Part shown: piece after piece, positions 18,244-27,086 of the stretch
How positions within the stretch are numbered: the stretch's first letter is position 1
How the letters are laid out: each line of letters begins with the position of its first letter
NCBI GenBank assembly: GCA_964422295.1
Contig: CAYRAM010000008.1
Location: forward strand, 38,488-102,487
Origin: UBA12191 sp964422295
GTDB taxonomy: Bacteria; Planctomycetota; UBA8108; UBA1146
Length of the DNA stretch: 64,000 nucleotides
Direction of reading: 5' to 3'
The notes under the pieces: generated by a model
The model's database searches: none
What the model saw: the letters and a program-made list of their open reading frames with translations, nothing else
What the model was told of the DNA's origin: nothing
Program-made: the position numbers and the translations under genes

Positions 18244-19944
18244 TTAGCTGGCGAACTCCGAAGAGTGGGTCACTCGCAGGATTTCCTCGACCGAAGTGAT
18301 CCCCGAGAGCAGTTTTCTGACAGCGTCCTCCTGCAGGGTCACCATGCCTTCGCTGCGAGCCTTGTTGCGCAGGTCTTTCGCTACCGCCTTGTTGAAGGTC
18401 AGGTCACGAAGATCTCCTGACATTTCAAGCAGTTCGTAGATTCCCAATCGACCCTTGTAACCCGCGGAGCACTTGCTGCACCCCACCGGTCGATAAATCT
18501 GCTGGCCCTGAACTTCCGAGGAAGTCAGGCCGATCATGCGCAGTTCTGTCTCAGCGGGCTCGTAAGTCTCCTTGCACTCTGGGCACAGTTTTCGAATCAG
18601 CCTCTGTCCCATGATTGCCAAAACTGCCGAGGCGACGAGGAAGGGCTTCACTCCCATGTCGATGAGTCGGGTCAGCGCCGATGGCGCATCGTTGGTGTGC
18701 AGGGTCGAGAAGACCAGGTGACCCGTCAGAGCCGCCTGAATTGCGGTATCCGCTGTTTCACGGTCACGAATCTCACCGACGAGGATGATATTTGGGGCCT
18801 GACGCATCATGGCGCGCAGAATCCGCGAGAAATCGAGGCCGATCTCATGCCTCACTTCGGACTGATTGATTCCGGTGAGGTTGTATTCGATCGGGTGCTC
18901 GGCGGTGATAATCTTCGTATCGGGCTTGTTCAGGTCCATCAATGCGGAATAAAGGGTTGTCGTTTTACCCGATCCGGTCGGGCCGGTGACCAGGAAGATT
19001 CCATTCGGTCGCTTGATGATGCGATTAAATCTCTTGAGGTCGCTCTCGTCGAATCCCAACTTCTCAAGGTCGACCAATCCGGCATCCTTGTCGAGAATCC
19101 TCATGACGACACTTTCACCATGAACCGTGGGGATCACCGAAACACGCAGGTCGATCTCTTTACCCTGAATCTTGATCTTGATACGACCGTCCTGGGGTCT
19201 CCGTTTTTCCGCCATGTCCATCCGTGACATGATCTTAATTCTGGAGAGTACAGGCCCCTGAAGTTTTTTGGGCGGAGAATCCATCACCTGGCAAACGCCG
19301 TCGATCCGATACCGAACTTGCAGGTGGTGCTCCATCGGCTCGATGTGGATATCCGAAGCTCCCGACTTGAGAGCATTGGCGATGATCATGTGCACCAACT
19401 TGATCACAGGAGCTTCGTTGGCATCTCCATCATCCCCGGCGTAATCACCACGTCCAAATTCGACGTCATCGTCAGAACCGGCATCTTCACCCAGAACCGA
19501 GTCGTACCCCCCTGCCAGACGATAGTAGTCATCCAGCGCCTCCTCGATCGCATCAGGCATCGCCAGGGCGCAGTCGAGATCAAGACCGAGAATGAAGCGG
19601 ATATTGTCGAGTTTGAAGGCGTAGTCATCGGGGTCGCCAATCGCCACTACCAACCTGCGCTCGCCCTTTTTTGCCACCGGAATGATCTGATTTTCGACGG
19701 CCACTTCTTTTGGAACAAGATCGATGATGTCTTGGGCAATCACATGCCTGCCAAGATTGGCAAAGGGCAACTGGTGATGGATGGCGAGTGCTCTGGTGAC
19801 CTGTTCTTGGGTACAAAGTTCGAGATTCAGAAGGGCTTCACCGAGTCGGCAATTTTCCGCTTTGCTGTAAGCGATCGCCTTATCTATCTGCTCTTCGGTG
19901 GCCCAACCCTTTTCGCGCAGGATCTCTCCGACTTTTTTCTTCAT
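18244..19944 (-). CDS. Type II secretion/type IV pilus assembly ATPase (GspE/PilB), paralog 2
   Basis: Second assembly ATPase, first gene of the run. I choose ATG 19944 because AAGGGAAGG lies just upstream; this gives 566 aa, against an ATG 9 codons earlier without a site. It has the MshEN-like N-domain (KKKVGEILREKGWATEEQIDK), an acidic linker (GEDAGSDDDVEFGRGD), Walker A GPTGSGKTTTLYS, ITAEHPIEY, ILVGEIRDRETA, STLHTNDAP, and zinc cysteines CPECKETYEP and CSKC. It resembles paralog 1 along its length, but the linker and Asp box differ, so they are diverged copies and may act on different substrates or as a hetero-complex. Confidence 0.93.
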   Translation of the reverse strand: MKKKVGEILREKGWATEEQIDKAIAYSKAENCRLGEALLNLELCTQEQVTRALAIHHQLPFANLGRHVIAQDIIDLVPKEVAVENQIIPVAKKGERRLVVAIGDPDDYAFKLDNIRFILGLDLDCALAMPDAIEEALDDYYRLAGGYDSVLGEDAGSDDDVEFGRGDYAGDDGDANEAPVIKLVHMIIANALKSGASDIHIEPMEHHLQVRYRIDGVCQVMDSPPKKLQGPVLSRIKIMSRMDMAEKRRPQDGRIKIKIQGKEIDLRVSVIPTVHGESVVMRILDKDAGLVDLEKLGFDESDLKRFNRIIKRPNGIFLVTGPTGSGKTTTLYSALMDLNKPDTKIITAEHPIEYNLTGINQSEVRHEIGLDFSRILRAMMRQAPNIILVGEIRDRETADTAIQAALTGHLVFSTLHTNDAPSALTRLIDMGVKPFLVASAVLAIMGQRLIRKLCPECKETYEPAETELRMIGLTSSEVQGQQIYRPVGCSKCSAGYKGRLGIYELLEMSGDLRDLTFNKAVAKDLRNKARSEGMVTLQEDAVRKLLSGITSVEEILRVTHSSEFAS

Positions 19945-20059
19945 GCGTGGCCTTCCCTTGTAGGGCTTCAAATCGACCGAGGAATCATCTCACTCCGCAC
20001 AGCCCGGCCCCCACGGTCGGGGGAACCGGATACCCTGGCGAATTTGCCAAAGCGTCAGA

Positions 20060-20089
20060 ATTATCAGGTCACCCGACAATTCTTGTCAT
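20060..20089 (-). promoter_or_regulatory. Predicted promoter of the GspE-GspE-GspF run, with internal palindrome
   Basis: On the minus strand ATGACA, an 18-bp spacer and GATAAT (preceded by TG, an extended -10) predict a start near 20053 and a 109-nt leader. The palindrome GACAATTCTTGTC (20075-20087, 5-bp arms, 3-bp centre) overlaps the -35 and spacer, where a repressor would block polymerase. No regulator family is assigned. Confidence 0.5.
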
Positions 20090-20449
20090 CCTGATGTTTG
20101 CAATGGCAGCAGGGGTATGGGACACCCCCCGCACACCAAAATCTGCCCAAGAGCCGAAACGGACAACCTTCAAAGAAATGGTGCCGAAAGCCCCCTGGCA
20201 GTCGCTGCTGACGGAGGGCACATCGGTTTCCCATCCCCGAAATTGAAAAAACCGTGAAAAACGACCCGGGTCGCCTCCTCCGGCACTCTGGGACTGACAG
20301 GACTCCTGCGGAATGATCTGTCAATCCGTGATCGTAAAAGATCCCCGTTCAGAGTCAAGAAAGCCCCCCAAGCGAGTTTTTTGCCCCTCCCCGGGATGAA
20401 TCGGCCACGACTCCGATATCGACATTCAAGAAAGCCACATCGGTGACCC

Positions 20450-20478
20450 TTGCCGCTCTGCGGTCAACGGTCTAGAAT
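20450..20478 (+). promoter_or_regulatory. Predicted promoter upstream of the 20679 lipoprotein gene
   Basis: TTGCCG at 20450-20455, a 17-bp spacer and TAGAAT at 20473-20478 match the sigma-70 pattern. The start would be near 20485, leaving a leader of about 190 nt, long enough for RNA-level control. Confidence 0.55.
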
Positions 20479-20577
20479 CCCGCACTTCTGCAGTGATCGG
20501 GGTGGTTGCCAATTTCCATGAGATTCTGCCCCCGAAACCTGCAGATCGTCTGAGAGTCAATCGAAGAGTCCAAATTG

Positions 20578-20619
20578 ACAGAATCACGGAATCACACGAT
20601 TCCGGTGTGTGGATTCTGT
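20578..20619 (+). other. Stem-loop in the leader of the 20679 gene
   Basis: ACAGAATC (20578-20585) pairs with GATTCTGT (20612-20619), and inside it GGAATC pairs with GATTCC around the loop ACAC. The result is a two-tier hairpin with an asymmetric internal loop (AC against GGTGTGTG). It is followed by TTTAG only, too short for a good terminator. It may be a leader element or mRNA stabiliser. Confidence 0.35.
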
Positions 20620-20678
20620 TTAGAGCCCAGATGGCGTCCTTGGTGACGCCGAGCCCCTGGAAGAATTGGAGACCTTAA

Positions 20679-21263
20679 GTGTCCAGTCTCAAGACTATTG
20701 GAATCACCCTTTTCTGCCTCGTTTGTCTCGCCGGTTGTGCGGGGAATGAGGACTGGATCCGCCTACGTCCGGATGCGAAATCACCCTTCTCGGGAGTTGA
20801 GCAACCAATTGAACGGCCCTACGCCGGCCAAGTCAGTATCATCTATGGAACCTACGGTGACTATGAAGGTAACCCCCTTGGTCTCGAAGATGTGGATGGC
20901 TTCGGACTTTGGGTCAGCGCCCGTCCCAGCGAGTGGTACATCGCTCCCGAAATCGGCTACTTGAATGCGACCGAAGACGACGGCTCTCTTGGCAAGGTGG
21001 ATAACAAGGAAATCTTTTTCGGTGGTCGGGTTACTGCAGAATTGCCATTCACCCCTTTCTCTCTGATCGGCGGTGGCGGCTTCACGCAACTCGATGTCAG
21101 TGAGTACAGTTTCGAGGCTGAGGAAAGTGGAGTCTACTTCCATGGAGGTGCGATTCTTCACCTCGGAGAGAATGCCCACGTCGGCTTCGATTATCGTTTC
21201 TCCACCTACGATGGTATCTCTGATCGCTCAAACTTTTCGGTGATGACCGGCATCAACTGGTAG
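20679..21263 (+). CDS. Outer-membrane beta-barrel-like lipoprotein
   Basis: Unrecognised 194-aa envelope protein, starting at GTG 20679 with TGGAGA upstream. The N-terminus is a lipoprotein signal (TLFCLVCLAGC, lipobox LAGC, acylated Cys 20). The mature part alternates polar and aromatic residues with Gly-rich turns (SLIGGGGFTQLDVSEYSF, HVGFDYRFSTYDGIS) and ends TGINW, as in small barrels of the OmpA/OmpW type. Lipidation of a barrel is unusual but seen in some families. It stands alone between a long leader and a terminator. Confidence 0.75.
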   Translation: MSSLKTIGITLFCLVCLAGCAGNEDWIRLRPDAKSPFSGVEQPIERPYAGQVSIIYGTYGDYEGNPLGLEDVDGFGLWVSARPSEWYIAPEIGYLNATEDDGSLGKVDNKEIFFGGRVTAELPFTPFSLIGGGGFTQLDVSEYSFEAEESGVYFHGGAILHLGENAHVGFDYRFSTYDGISDRSNFSVMTGINW

Positions 21264-21278
21264 AAACAAGCTTGGTAT

Positions 21279-21329
21279 GCCAGAAAAAAGGGCCCCTCAC
21301 GGAGAGCGTGAGGGGCCCTTTTTTCTGGC
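21279..21329. terminator. Bidirectional rho-independent terminator
   Basis: A perfect 22-bp inverted repeat (21279-21300 with 21308-21329) has a GC core GGGCCCCTCAC, a 7-nt loop GGAGAGC and A/T runs of six on each side. It closes the convergent 20679 lipoprotein and DUF1501 genes. Confidence 0.95.
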
Positions 21330-21347
21330 TTCAATTCACGCCACCGC

Positions 21348-22763
21348 TCAGGCAATGATTTCGTGCACGACCCTGCCGTGGACATCCGTCAGGCGGAAAT
21401 CCCTCCCGGCGTAACGATAAGTCAGTTTCTCGTGATCAATCCCCAACAGGTGCAACATCGTCGCATGGAGGTCATGGACATGGACCTTGTCGATGACCGC
21501 ATGGTAGCCAAAATCATCCGTTTCTCCGTATGAGAACCCGCTGCGTACCCCTCCTCCTGCCATCCACATGGTGAAGCCATGGGGATTGTGATCCCTGCCG
21601 GTTCCATCCTGTGCCATCGGAGTGCGCCCAAATTCACCTCCCCAGAGAACCAGGGTATCTTCGAGGAGACCACGGCTCTTCAGATCCTTGATCAATCCCG
21701 CAATCGGCTTGTCGACCTCTTTGGCATTTTTTGAATGGTCCCTTTCGAGATTGGTATGTTGATCCCATTTGTAGGAATGGGTGCACTGGATGAATCGCAC
21801 CCCCGACTCGGCGAACCGGCGAGCCATCAAGCATTGGCGACCGAAGTTGTCGGTCGGCTCTTCATCGATGCCGTAAAGTTCCAGGGTTGTCGCCGACTCT
21901 CCCGACAAATCCATCACTTCAGGTGCTTCAGTCTGCATCTGAAAAGCAAGCTCAAAGGATCGAATCCTCGCCTCAAGTGCGTCGTCCGTTTCACGTTGAC
22001 CAAGGTGTTCAAGGTTGATGTCCTCCAGCAAATCCAACTGCATCCTCTGCAGACCCGCATTCCAGTGCTCATTATTGAGATGGTGTATCTTTGCTTCACG
22101 AGCTTTGATTCCGGCATGGCCGATGGGGGTTCCTTGATACCTCGCGGGCAGAAACCCACTGGACCAATTGTTCACCCCTCCATGTCCCAGTGTGGGGCAA
22201 ATGGTGATAAAGCCCGGGAGATTGGAATTTTCCTCGCCCAATCCGTACTGGATCCAACTTCCCATGCTCGGTCTCACGAAAGTGTCACTGCCGGTATGCA
22301 ATGCCAACAGGGCCCCGCCATGAGCATCATTGGTGCCATGCAGGCTTTTGACGAAACACAGATCGTCCACCATTTCGGCGACGTGAGGAAACAGGGTACT
22401 GGCCCACATTCCCGACTCTCCGTGACGGCGAAATTCCCAGGGAGATCTCAGTACTCCCCCGTACTGGCTCGGCTCCGCAAACGTCACTCTGGGCAACGGG
22501 ATGGAGAGGGGCTTCCCGTGATCCTGTATCAGACGTGGTTTGTAGTCGAAGGTATCGACCTGGGATGGCCCGCCATGCATGAAGAGAAAGATCACTCTTT
22601 TTGCCCGTGGAGTGTGATGGGGTCCACCCGGCAGATCGGCAAAGAGTTTTGAAGTTCCCAGCAAGCCCTCGAGAGCCAATGCACCAAAACCGGCACAGCA
22701 CCCCTTGAGTAAACTCCTCCTGGAAAGCCCGCCGGGGCCCACCTGTCCAGGCTGTATGATCAC
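21348..22763 (-). CDS. DUF1501 family Tat-exported protein
   Basis: Member of the sulfatase-like DUF1501 family common in Planctomycetota; its reaction is not established. The 471 aa begin with a Tat signal (SRRSLLKGCCAGFGALALEG, twin Arg at 15-16). Characteristic stretches are RVIFLFMHGGPSQVDTFDYKP, FGRTPMAQDGTGRDHNP and the C-terminal DLHATMLHLLGIDHEKLTYRY, with conserved His/Asp that suggest an alkaline-phosphatase-like metal site. It follows the PSD1 gene after 9 bp; this pairing recurs in planctomycete genomes, usually with the two products taken to act together in the periplasm. Confidence 0.93.
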   Translation of the reverse strand: MIIQPGQVGPGGLSRRSLLKGCCAGFGALALEGLLGTSKLFADLPGGPHHTPRAKRVIFLFMHGGPSQVDTFDYKPRLIQDHGKPLSIPLPRVTFAEPSQYGGVLRSPWEFRRHGESGMWASTLFPHVAEMVDDLCFVKSLHGTNDAHGGALLALHTGSDTFVRPSMGSWIQYGLGEENSNLPGFITICPTLGHGGVNNWSSGFLPARYQGTPIGHAGIKAREAKIHHLNNEHWNAGLQRMQLDLLEDINLEHLGQRETDDALEARIRSFELAFQMQTEAPEVMDLSGESATTLELYGIDEEPTDNFGRQCLMARRFAESGVRFIQCTHSYKWDQHTNLERDHSKNAKEVDKPIAGLIKDLKSRGLLEDTLVLWGGEFGRTPMAQDGTGRDHNPHGFTMWMAGGGVRSGFSYGETDDFGYHAVIDKVHVHDLHATMLHLLGIDHEKLTYRYAGRDFRLTDVHGRVVHEIIA

Positions 22764-22772
22764 TTCATCGCC

Positions 22773-25700
22773 TCAATCCAGGTAAAGGAACTCGCTCGAA
22801 GCGAGCAGGGTTTGACAAAAACTGTGCCACATCTGCTTCTCGGACACCTCTTCCGTATCCGGAAGTCCCAATCGTAATTTGGAAAAATACTGGGTGACCC
22901 TCATCTTCTCCACACTCGTCGCATCCCGGCACAAAATCTTGCGATAAATCTCATCGATTCGGTGCTCTTCTGATTCTGAACCAGCCAAAACTTCGTCGAC
23001 GATCTTTCCAGAGGCTTCGATCACCATCGGTGAGTTGAGGAAATACAAAGCCTGATGCGCCACTACGGATGATGGCCTTTTGGCGATGTGGATCGATGGA
23101 TCGTTGTAATCAAATGCACTGAACAACTCGTACATCGCATTGCGAATCACCGGGAGATAAATCGATCTGCGTGGAAGATCGTATCGGGCCTGATTATTGG
23201 ACTGATCATTGGTGACGTATCCCCGATTGGGAGTCATCAACAGTGTCCCCCCCATCTCCCGTTCCAGCTGTCCACTGACCTGAAGGACGGAGTCGCGAAC
23301 CGCCTCTGCCCTGAGCCGCTGCCGATTTTGGCTCCAAAGCAGGCAATTTTCAGGATCCTCCAACAGGCGTTCTGAGTCACTCACAACCTGTTGTCGCCAA
23401 GCGGTACTGTCCAAAATCTTGCGAATCAATCGTTTGATCGACCAACCATCGGCGATGAAATCTCTTGCCAGCCGATCCAGCAGGTCCGGGTGACTGGGAT
23501 TTTCTCCCCGTAATCCGAAATTGGATGGAGTGCTGACGATGCCCTCGCCAAACAATTCCAACCAAACCCTGTTAACGATGACCCTGGCGGTCAGGGGGTG
23601 CTCTGGATGGGAAAGCCAATTGGAGAACTCCAGGCGGCCGCTTGCTTCTTTCGGCATTTGCGGTTGTGCAAAATTCTTTTGAATCACTGACATGACACCA
23701 CGGGGAGTCGCTTCCTTTTCAAGCCGCAAATGGCTGCCCCTGATGTGAACCGGCAGATCAACCACGTCCGCATCGCGCACTCCCAGGGATCGGGGTGGGG
23801 TCGGTGGCCTCGACTTTTCCATCTCGGTCAGTATTTCCTGATCCTCGTCCAATGCTTCTTTCATTTGGGGCGAGGCATATTGGTCATAGCTCTGCAGAAT
23901 CTCGTACCAGGGACCGGAAACTCCGCGGACGTGATCGAGGACCAAGCTCAGAGCTTCTGAATCACTCTTCTGTGAAGCCTGAAGAATCAAACTTTGCCAC
24001 AGAGCAGCCATCTCCGTGAGGGTTCCCCGAAGTGGAGAACCCAATATTTCAACCACCTCTGGTGCCAACTTTTTGCGACGCTCAGGCCCGAGGAAGTCCT
24101 CCTGCAAATCGTGAACAGGCTCAGAACTTCTATCGAGCGCTCGATTTGCCCACGCACCCCACAGCGGATCTTCGCGGGTAGAAGGACGCTGGAGATATTC
24201 GAGCCAGGCAAGAACTCCCAGCTCCCGGTCCACAACATCAGAATCCCCCTTTGGAAGAAGTCTGATGCGATCGATGTGGGGAACAGCACTCCCCCCCACC
24301 AGTTGCAGACTGTGCTCTCCAGCGGCGAATTCAACCGTGCCCACAGTTTCCCAACGCAATCCCTCCAGGCTCCATGTTCCTGTGGTTGCGCCCAGGATCC
24401 CATCAAAGAGAGGTTCACCATTGTGGAACAGCTTCATTGGCCGTGATTCCAAAGCCGTATACCGAACCTGGATTTCATGGAGTCCCTCCTGGAGCACATG
24501 AAGATCCCAGGTTACCTGCTGTTCCCCGCCCTGAACGGTGTGGGCAAGGGGAATCGCTGCATTGCCATACATGCTCCGATTGAGACCCAATGACATCGAA
24601 GAGTTTTCAACCACCGTTTTGCCCGGAATCACCGAAGCCAATTCCACTGCTTCCAGCAACTGCCGATCGAGCAGAGTGATCAGGTCTGTTTCGTACTCTT
24701 TCTGAATCGTCTCAATTTTCTTTTTTCGGCGTTCATCCACTTCTGACCGGTTTGATTCCCATTCCTCACGTACCTTTTTCTCCGGTGGCGTCTCCAAAGA
24801 AACTTCACGCCACCGTGAAACAAAATTGAGATCTTCAAAGGTACTCGTCGATCGAAATATTCCAGCCATGGCGTAGTAGTCGCGTGCTGTCACAGGATCA
24901 AACTTGTGGTCGTGACATCGCGCACAGCCGATGGTCATCCCCATGAATACCTGTCCGGTCACGTCCAGCTGTTCGTCCACCACATCGATCGCCAGCTTGT
25001 CTTTGTCTTGCTCAGCAAGCATTTTTGGGCCAAGTGCCAAAAACGCGGTTGCGATCCGCTGGTCTCTCCATCGCTGCTCGTCTTCAGGTTCAGGCAACAG
25101 ATCTCCGGCAAGCTGTTCACGAAGGAAACGATCATAGGGTTTATCATCATTAAATGATCTGATGACGTAATCCCTGTATCTCCACGCTTCACCGAAGGCC
25201 AAATTTTCATCGAGGCCATTTGAATCTGAATAGCGCGCCAAATCCAACCACCAACGCGCCCATCTTTCGCCAAAAGCATCAGACTCAAGCAGTTCATCGA
25301 CAAAACTGTCGAATGCATCTTCACCCTTGTCCGATTGCAAGCGGGTCCAACGCTCCCAATCGAGAGGAAGCCCGGTCAATAGGTGGGAAGCCCGCTTTGC
25401 AAGGGTAAATCGATCTGCAGCTGGAGCGAACTCCCAGCCCTTCTCTTCCAATCGGGAAAGGATGAATGCATCCAGGTCCTGTCGAACCTGATCACTTTTT
25501 TTCACTTGAGGAATGGCGGGATCCTTCAGCGGCTGGAATGACCAGTGATTGCCGCGCTCGGCCATCGGAGGGATGCCATCGACGTTGCCTCCGGAATGAG
25601 GTTCTGCCCCCCCTCTCGGATCAGTCAATCCGTCATCGATCCACTTCCGTAAAGCTTCTCGCTCAGAAAGTGAAAGGGGATCATCCGGTGGCATCGAAAG

Positions 25701-26075
25701 GCCCGATTCATGTCCCTCCACCATCTGGATCAGCAGACTGTTTTCAGCATCTCCGGGGATCACGGCAGGGCCGCGACCACCACCCAACAGGAGCCCCTCT
25801 CTGTGGGTCAAATCCAAGCCGGCTTCCTGTTTGGCTGTGGATCTTCCGTGGCATCGAATGCACCGATCCACGAGCAAGGGGCGCACCTTGTTTTCAAAAA
25901 ACCTCAGGTGAGTATCTGCTGCCGTGTGAACCGACAGGTTTTGACTCTGCTCCGACTCGATTCCGGCATTTTGTTTCGCAAACAAACCGGAGTATGAGGA
26001 CGGAGTCATCGCGGGAATCACTACCAGGAATGTTAGTATCCCCATTAATTTTGCGCGACTTGGCGGAATTCGCAT
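22773..26075 (-). CDS. Planctomycete-type cytochrome c protein (PSD1, DUF1549, DUF1553)
   Basis: Large exported protein of unknown exact role. I start at ATG 26075, with CGGAG upstream, giving 1100 aa and an N-terminal membrane/signal segment (LMGILTFLVVIPAM). Order: a planctomycete cytochrome c domain with one haem motif (CIRCHG, near residue 75) and Met ligand candidates in SMPPDD; a DUF1549 region (RWARWWLDLARYSDSNGLDE; CARCHDHKFDPV is a second CxxCH); a middle part resembling a carbohydrate-binding domain (about 490-620); then DUF1553 (ARVIVNRVWLELFGEGIV, PRRSIYLPVIRN). The two CxxCH sites suggest two haems. It is followed by DUF1501. Confidence 0.93.
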   Translation of the reverse strand: MRIPPSRAKLMGILTFLVVIPAMTPSSYSGLFAKQNAGIESEQSQNLSVHTAADTHLRFFENKVRPLLVDRCIRCHGRSTAKQEAGLDLTHREGLLLGGGRGPAVIPGDAENSLLIQMVEGHESGLSMPPDDPLSLSEREALRKWIDDGLTDPRGGAEPHSGGNVDGIPPMAERGNHWSFQPLKDPAIPQVKKSDQVRQDLDAFILSRLEEKGWEFAPAADRFTLAKRASHLLTGLPLDWERWTRLQSDKGEDAFDSFVDELLESDAFGERWARWWLDLARYSDSNGLDENLAFGEAWRYRDYVIRSFNDDKPYDRFLREQLAGDLLPEPEDEQRWRDQRIATAFLALGPKMLAEQDKDKLAIDVVDEQLDVTGQVFMGMTIGCARCHDHKFDPVTARDYYAMAGIFRSTSTFEDLNFVSRWREVSLETPPEKKVREEWESNRSEVDERRKKKIETIQKEYETDLITLLDRQLLEAVELASVIPGKTVVENSSMSLGLNRSMYGNAAIPLAHTVQGGEQQVTWDLHVLQEGLHEIQVRYTALESRPMKLFHNGEPLFDGILGATTGTWSLEGLRWETVGTVEFAAGEHSLQLVGGSAVPHIDRIRLLPKGDSDVVDRELGVLAWLEYLQRPSTREDPLWGAWANRALDRSSEPVHDLQEDFLGPERRKKLAPEVVEILGSPLRGTLTEMAALWQSLILQASQKSDSEALSLVLDHVRGVSGPWYEILQSYDQYASPQMKEALDEDQEILTEMEKSRPPTPPRSLGVRDADVVDLPVHIRGSHLRLEKEATPRGVMSVIQKNFAQPQMPKEASGRLEFSNWLSHPEHPLTARVIVNRVWLELFGEGIVSTPSNFGLRGENPSHPDLLDRLARDFIADGWSIKRLIRKILDSTAWRQQVVSDSERLLEDPENCLLWSQNRQRLRAEAVRDSVLQVSGQLEREMGGTLLMTPNRGYVTNDQSNNQARYDLPRRSIYLPVIRNAMYELFSAFDYNDPSIHIAKRPSSVVAHQALYFLNSPMVIEASGKIVDEVLAGSESEEHRIDEIYRKILCRDATSVEKMRVTQYFSKLRLGLPDTEEVSEKQMWHSFCQTLLASSEFLYLD

Positions 26076-26215
26076 CTGGCTCCGGTCAGAGATCCATGAA
26101 GAAAGCCCCAAAGTTGCATTTTAGCCGCCGAATTCACCTCCGACCAGTTACAGAAGCTCCTTCAACCCTTGCTTCAGCCCAAATGGTACGAATAATTCGA
26201 AAAACGAGGTATTTC

Positions 26216-27073
26216 ATGAAGAGTCCCGGTTCTCCGGATCAAGATATCGAACCAGACCAAAGGTCCCCTTTGGCGCTGAAACCTCCGCTGCACAAACTGG
26301 CATGTGTTCTCATTGCCTCAGTTCTGATCTCCGGGTGCACCTTGACGCAGCAGCAGGTGGATCAAATCACTTGGGAGTACACTCACTCACTGAACAGGGT
26401 TGGTCTCGCCGGCGACCTCAAAACCGCAGCGGGAAGCCAGCAGCTGGTCGCCTTCGATGAGGTGGGTCTGGACTCACCCGAGATCAACTACCGCCCCGGT
26501 CTCAGCCTCCGACAAGGTCCCGCAACCTGGACCCTGGACCAAATCCATGGCCAATCGAAATCGACATCCCCCTTCGAAGTGACGGCGGGAAGTTTGACTT
26601 TTCCCGAAGGGACCTACAATTTTAACACCGAGGTCACTTCCACGAGAATTTGCCAAGATCTTCCCCTCGATCTGTGGCCTGAGTTGCGATCGCCAAAGAT
26701 CCATTGGCTCGCCGGCCTCGATTTTGTCGATTACAGTTTTGTCACCCAGTCATTGGAAACCCCTCAAACCGCCATCAAGTTGGATGATTTGGTTCACGTC
26801 CCTTTCACTGGACTTCTTTTGCAATGGCGCCTCAGCAAGAGTTGCAATCTTAAAGGAATCTTTACAGAATCCCTGGTATCGAACTCAGGAGGACAACCCA
26901 TAGAATACAGGGATATCGGTGTAGCCTTGGAGTGGGCTCCAGCTCAAGAGTGGAGATCGCAACTTACGGTATCCCGGAAAAATCTGGGGTTTGACCGCCG
27001 CGTGGGTGGGGAACTCCTTGATCTTGAATTTGAAGTTCAGTGCATAGAGTTGAGCGTAACTTTCAGTTTTTAA
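26216..27073 (+). CDS. Outer-membrane beta-barrel-like lipoprotein
   Basis: Unrecognised 285-aa protein. ATG 26216 with CGAGGT upstream is chosen; the open frame extends far upstream, but that part overlaps the PSD1 gene on the other strand. A hydrophilic N-terminal tail precedes a lipoprotein signal (LACVLIASVLISGC, acylated Cys about 38). The mature chain has alternating strands and ends in ELSVTFSF, a terminal Phe typical of outer-membrane barrels. It lies 13 bp before the PhoB-like regulator and may share its transcript, which would link it to that signalling pair. Confidence 0.7.
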   Translation: MKSPGSPDQDIEPDQRSPLALKPPLHKLACVLIASVLISGCTLTQQQVDQITWEYTHSLNRVGLAGDLKTAAGSQQLVAFDEVGLDSPEINYRPGLSLRQGPATWTLDQIHGQSKSTSPFEVTAGSLTFPEGTYNFNTEVTSTRICQDLPLDLWPELRSPKIHWLAGLDFVDYSFVTQSLETPQTAIKLDDLVHVPFTGLLLQWRLSKSCNLKGIFTESLVSNSGGQPIEYRDIGVALEWAPAQEWRSQLTVSRKNLGFDRRVGGELLDLEFEVQCIELSVTFSF

Positions 27074-27086
27074 TCACTTCTTTCTG

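Larger units (their letters stand above)
19945..20678. other. 734-bp intergenic region with divergent promoters, no convincing gene
   Basis: Open frames here are short, Cys- or Arg-rich and lack ribosome binding sites, so I call no gene. The region holds a promoter for the ATPase run (20060-20089) with an internal palindrome, a G/C inverted repeat near 20006-20022, a plus-strand promoter (20450-20478) and a leader of almost 200 nt with a stem-loop (20578-20619) before the lipoprotein gene. The stretch 20090-20449 shows nothing I can name. Confidence 0.6.

Noticed and set aside
20064..20324. 86-aa Cys-rich minus frame upstream of the GspE genes
   Set aside because: No ribosome binding site, random composition, and it overlaps the predicted promoter of the ATPase run.
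25466..26215. Upstream extension of the 26216 lipoprotein frame to 535 aa
   Set aside because: The extension lies opposite the PSD1 coding sequence and lacks family features; a ribosome binding site and signal peptide support 26216.
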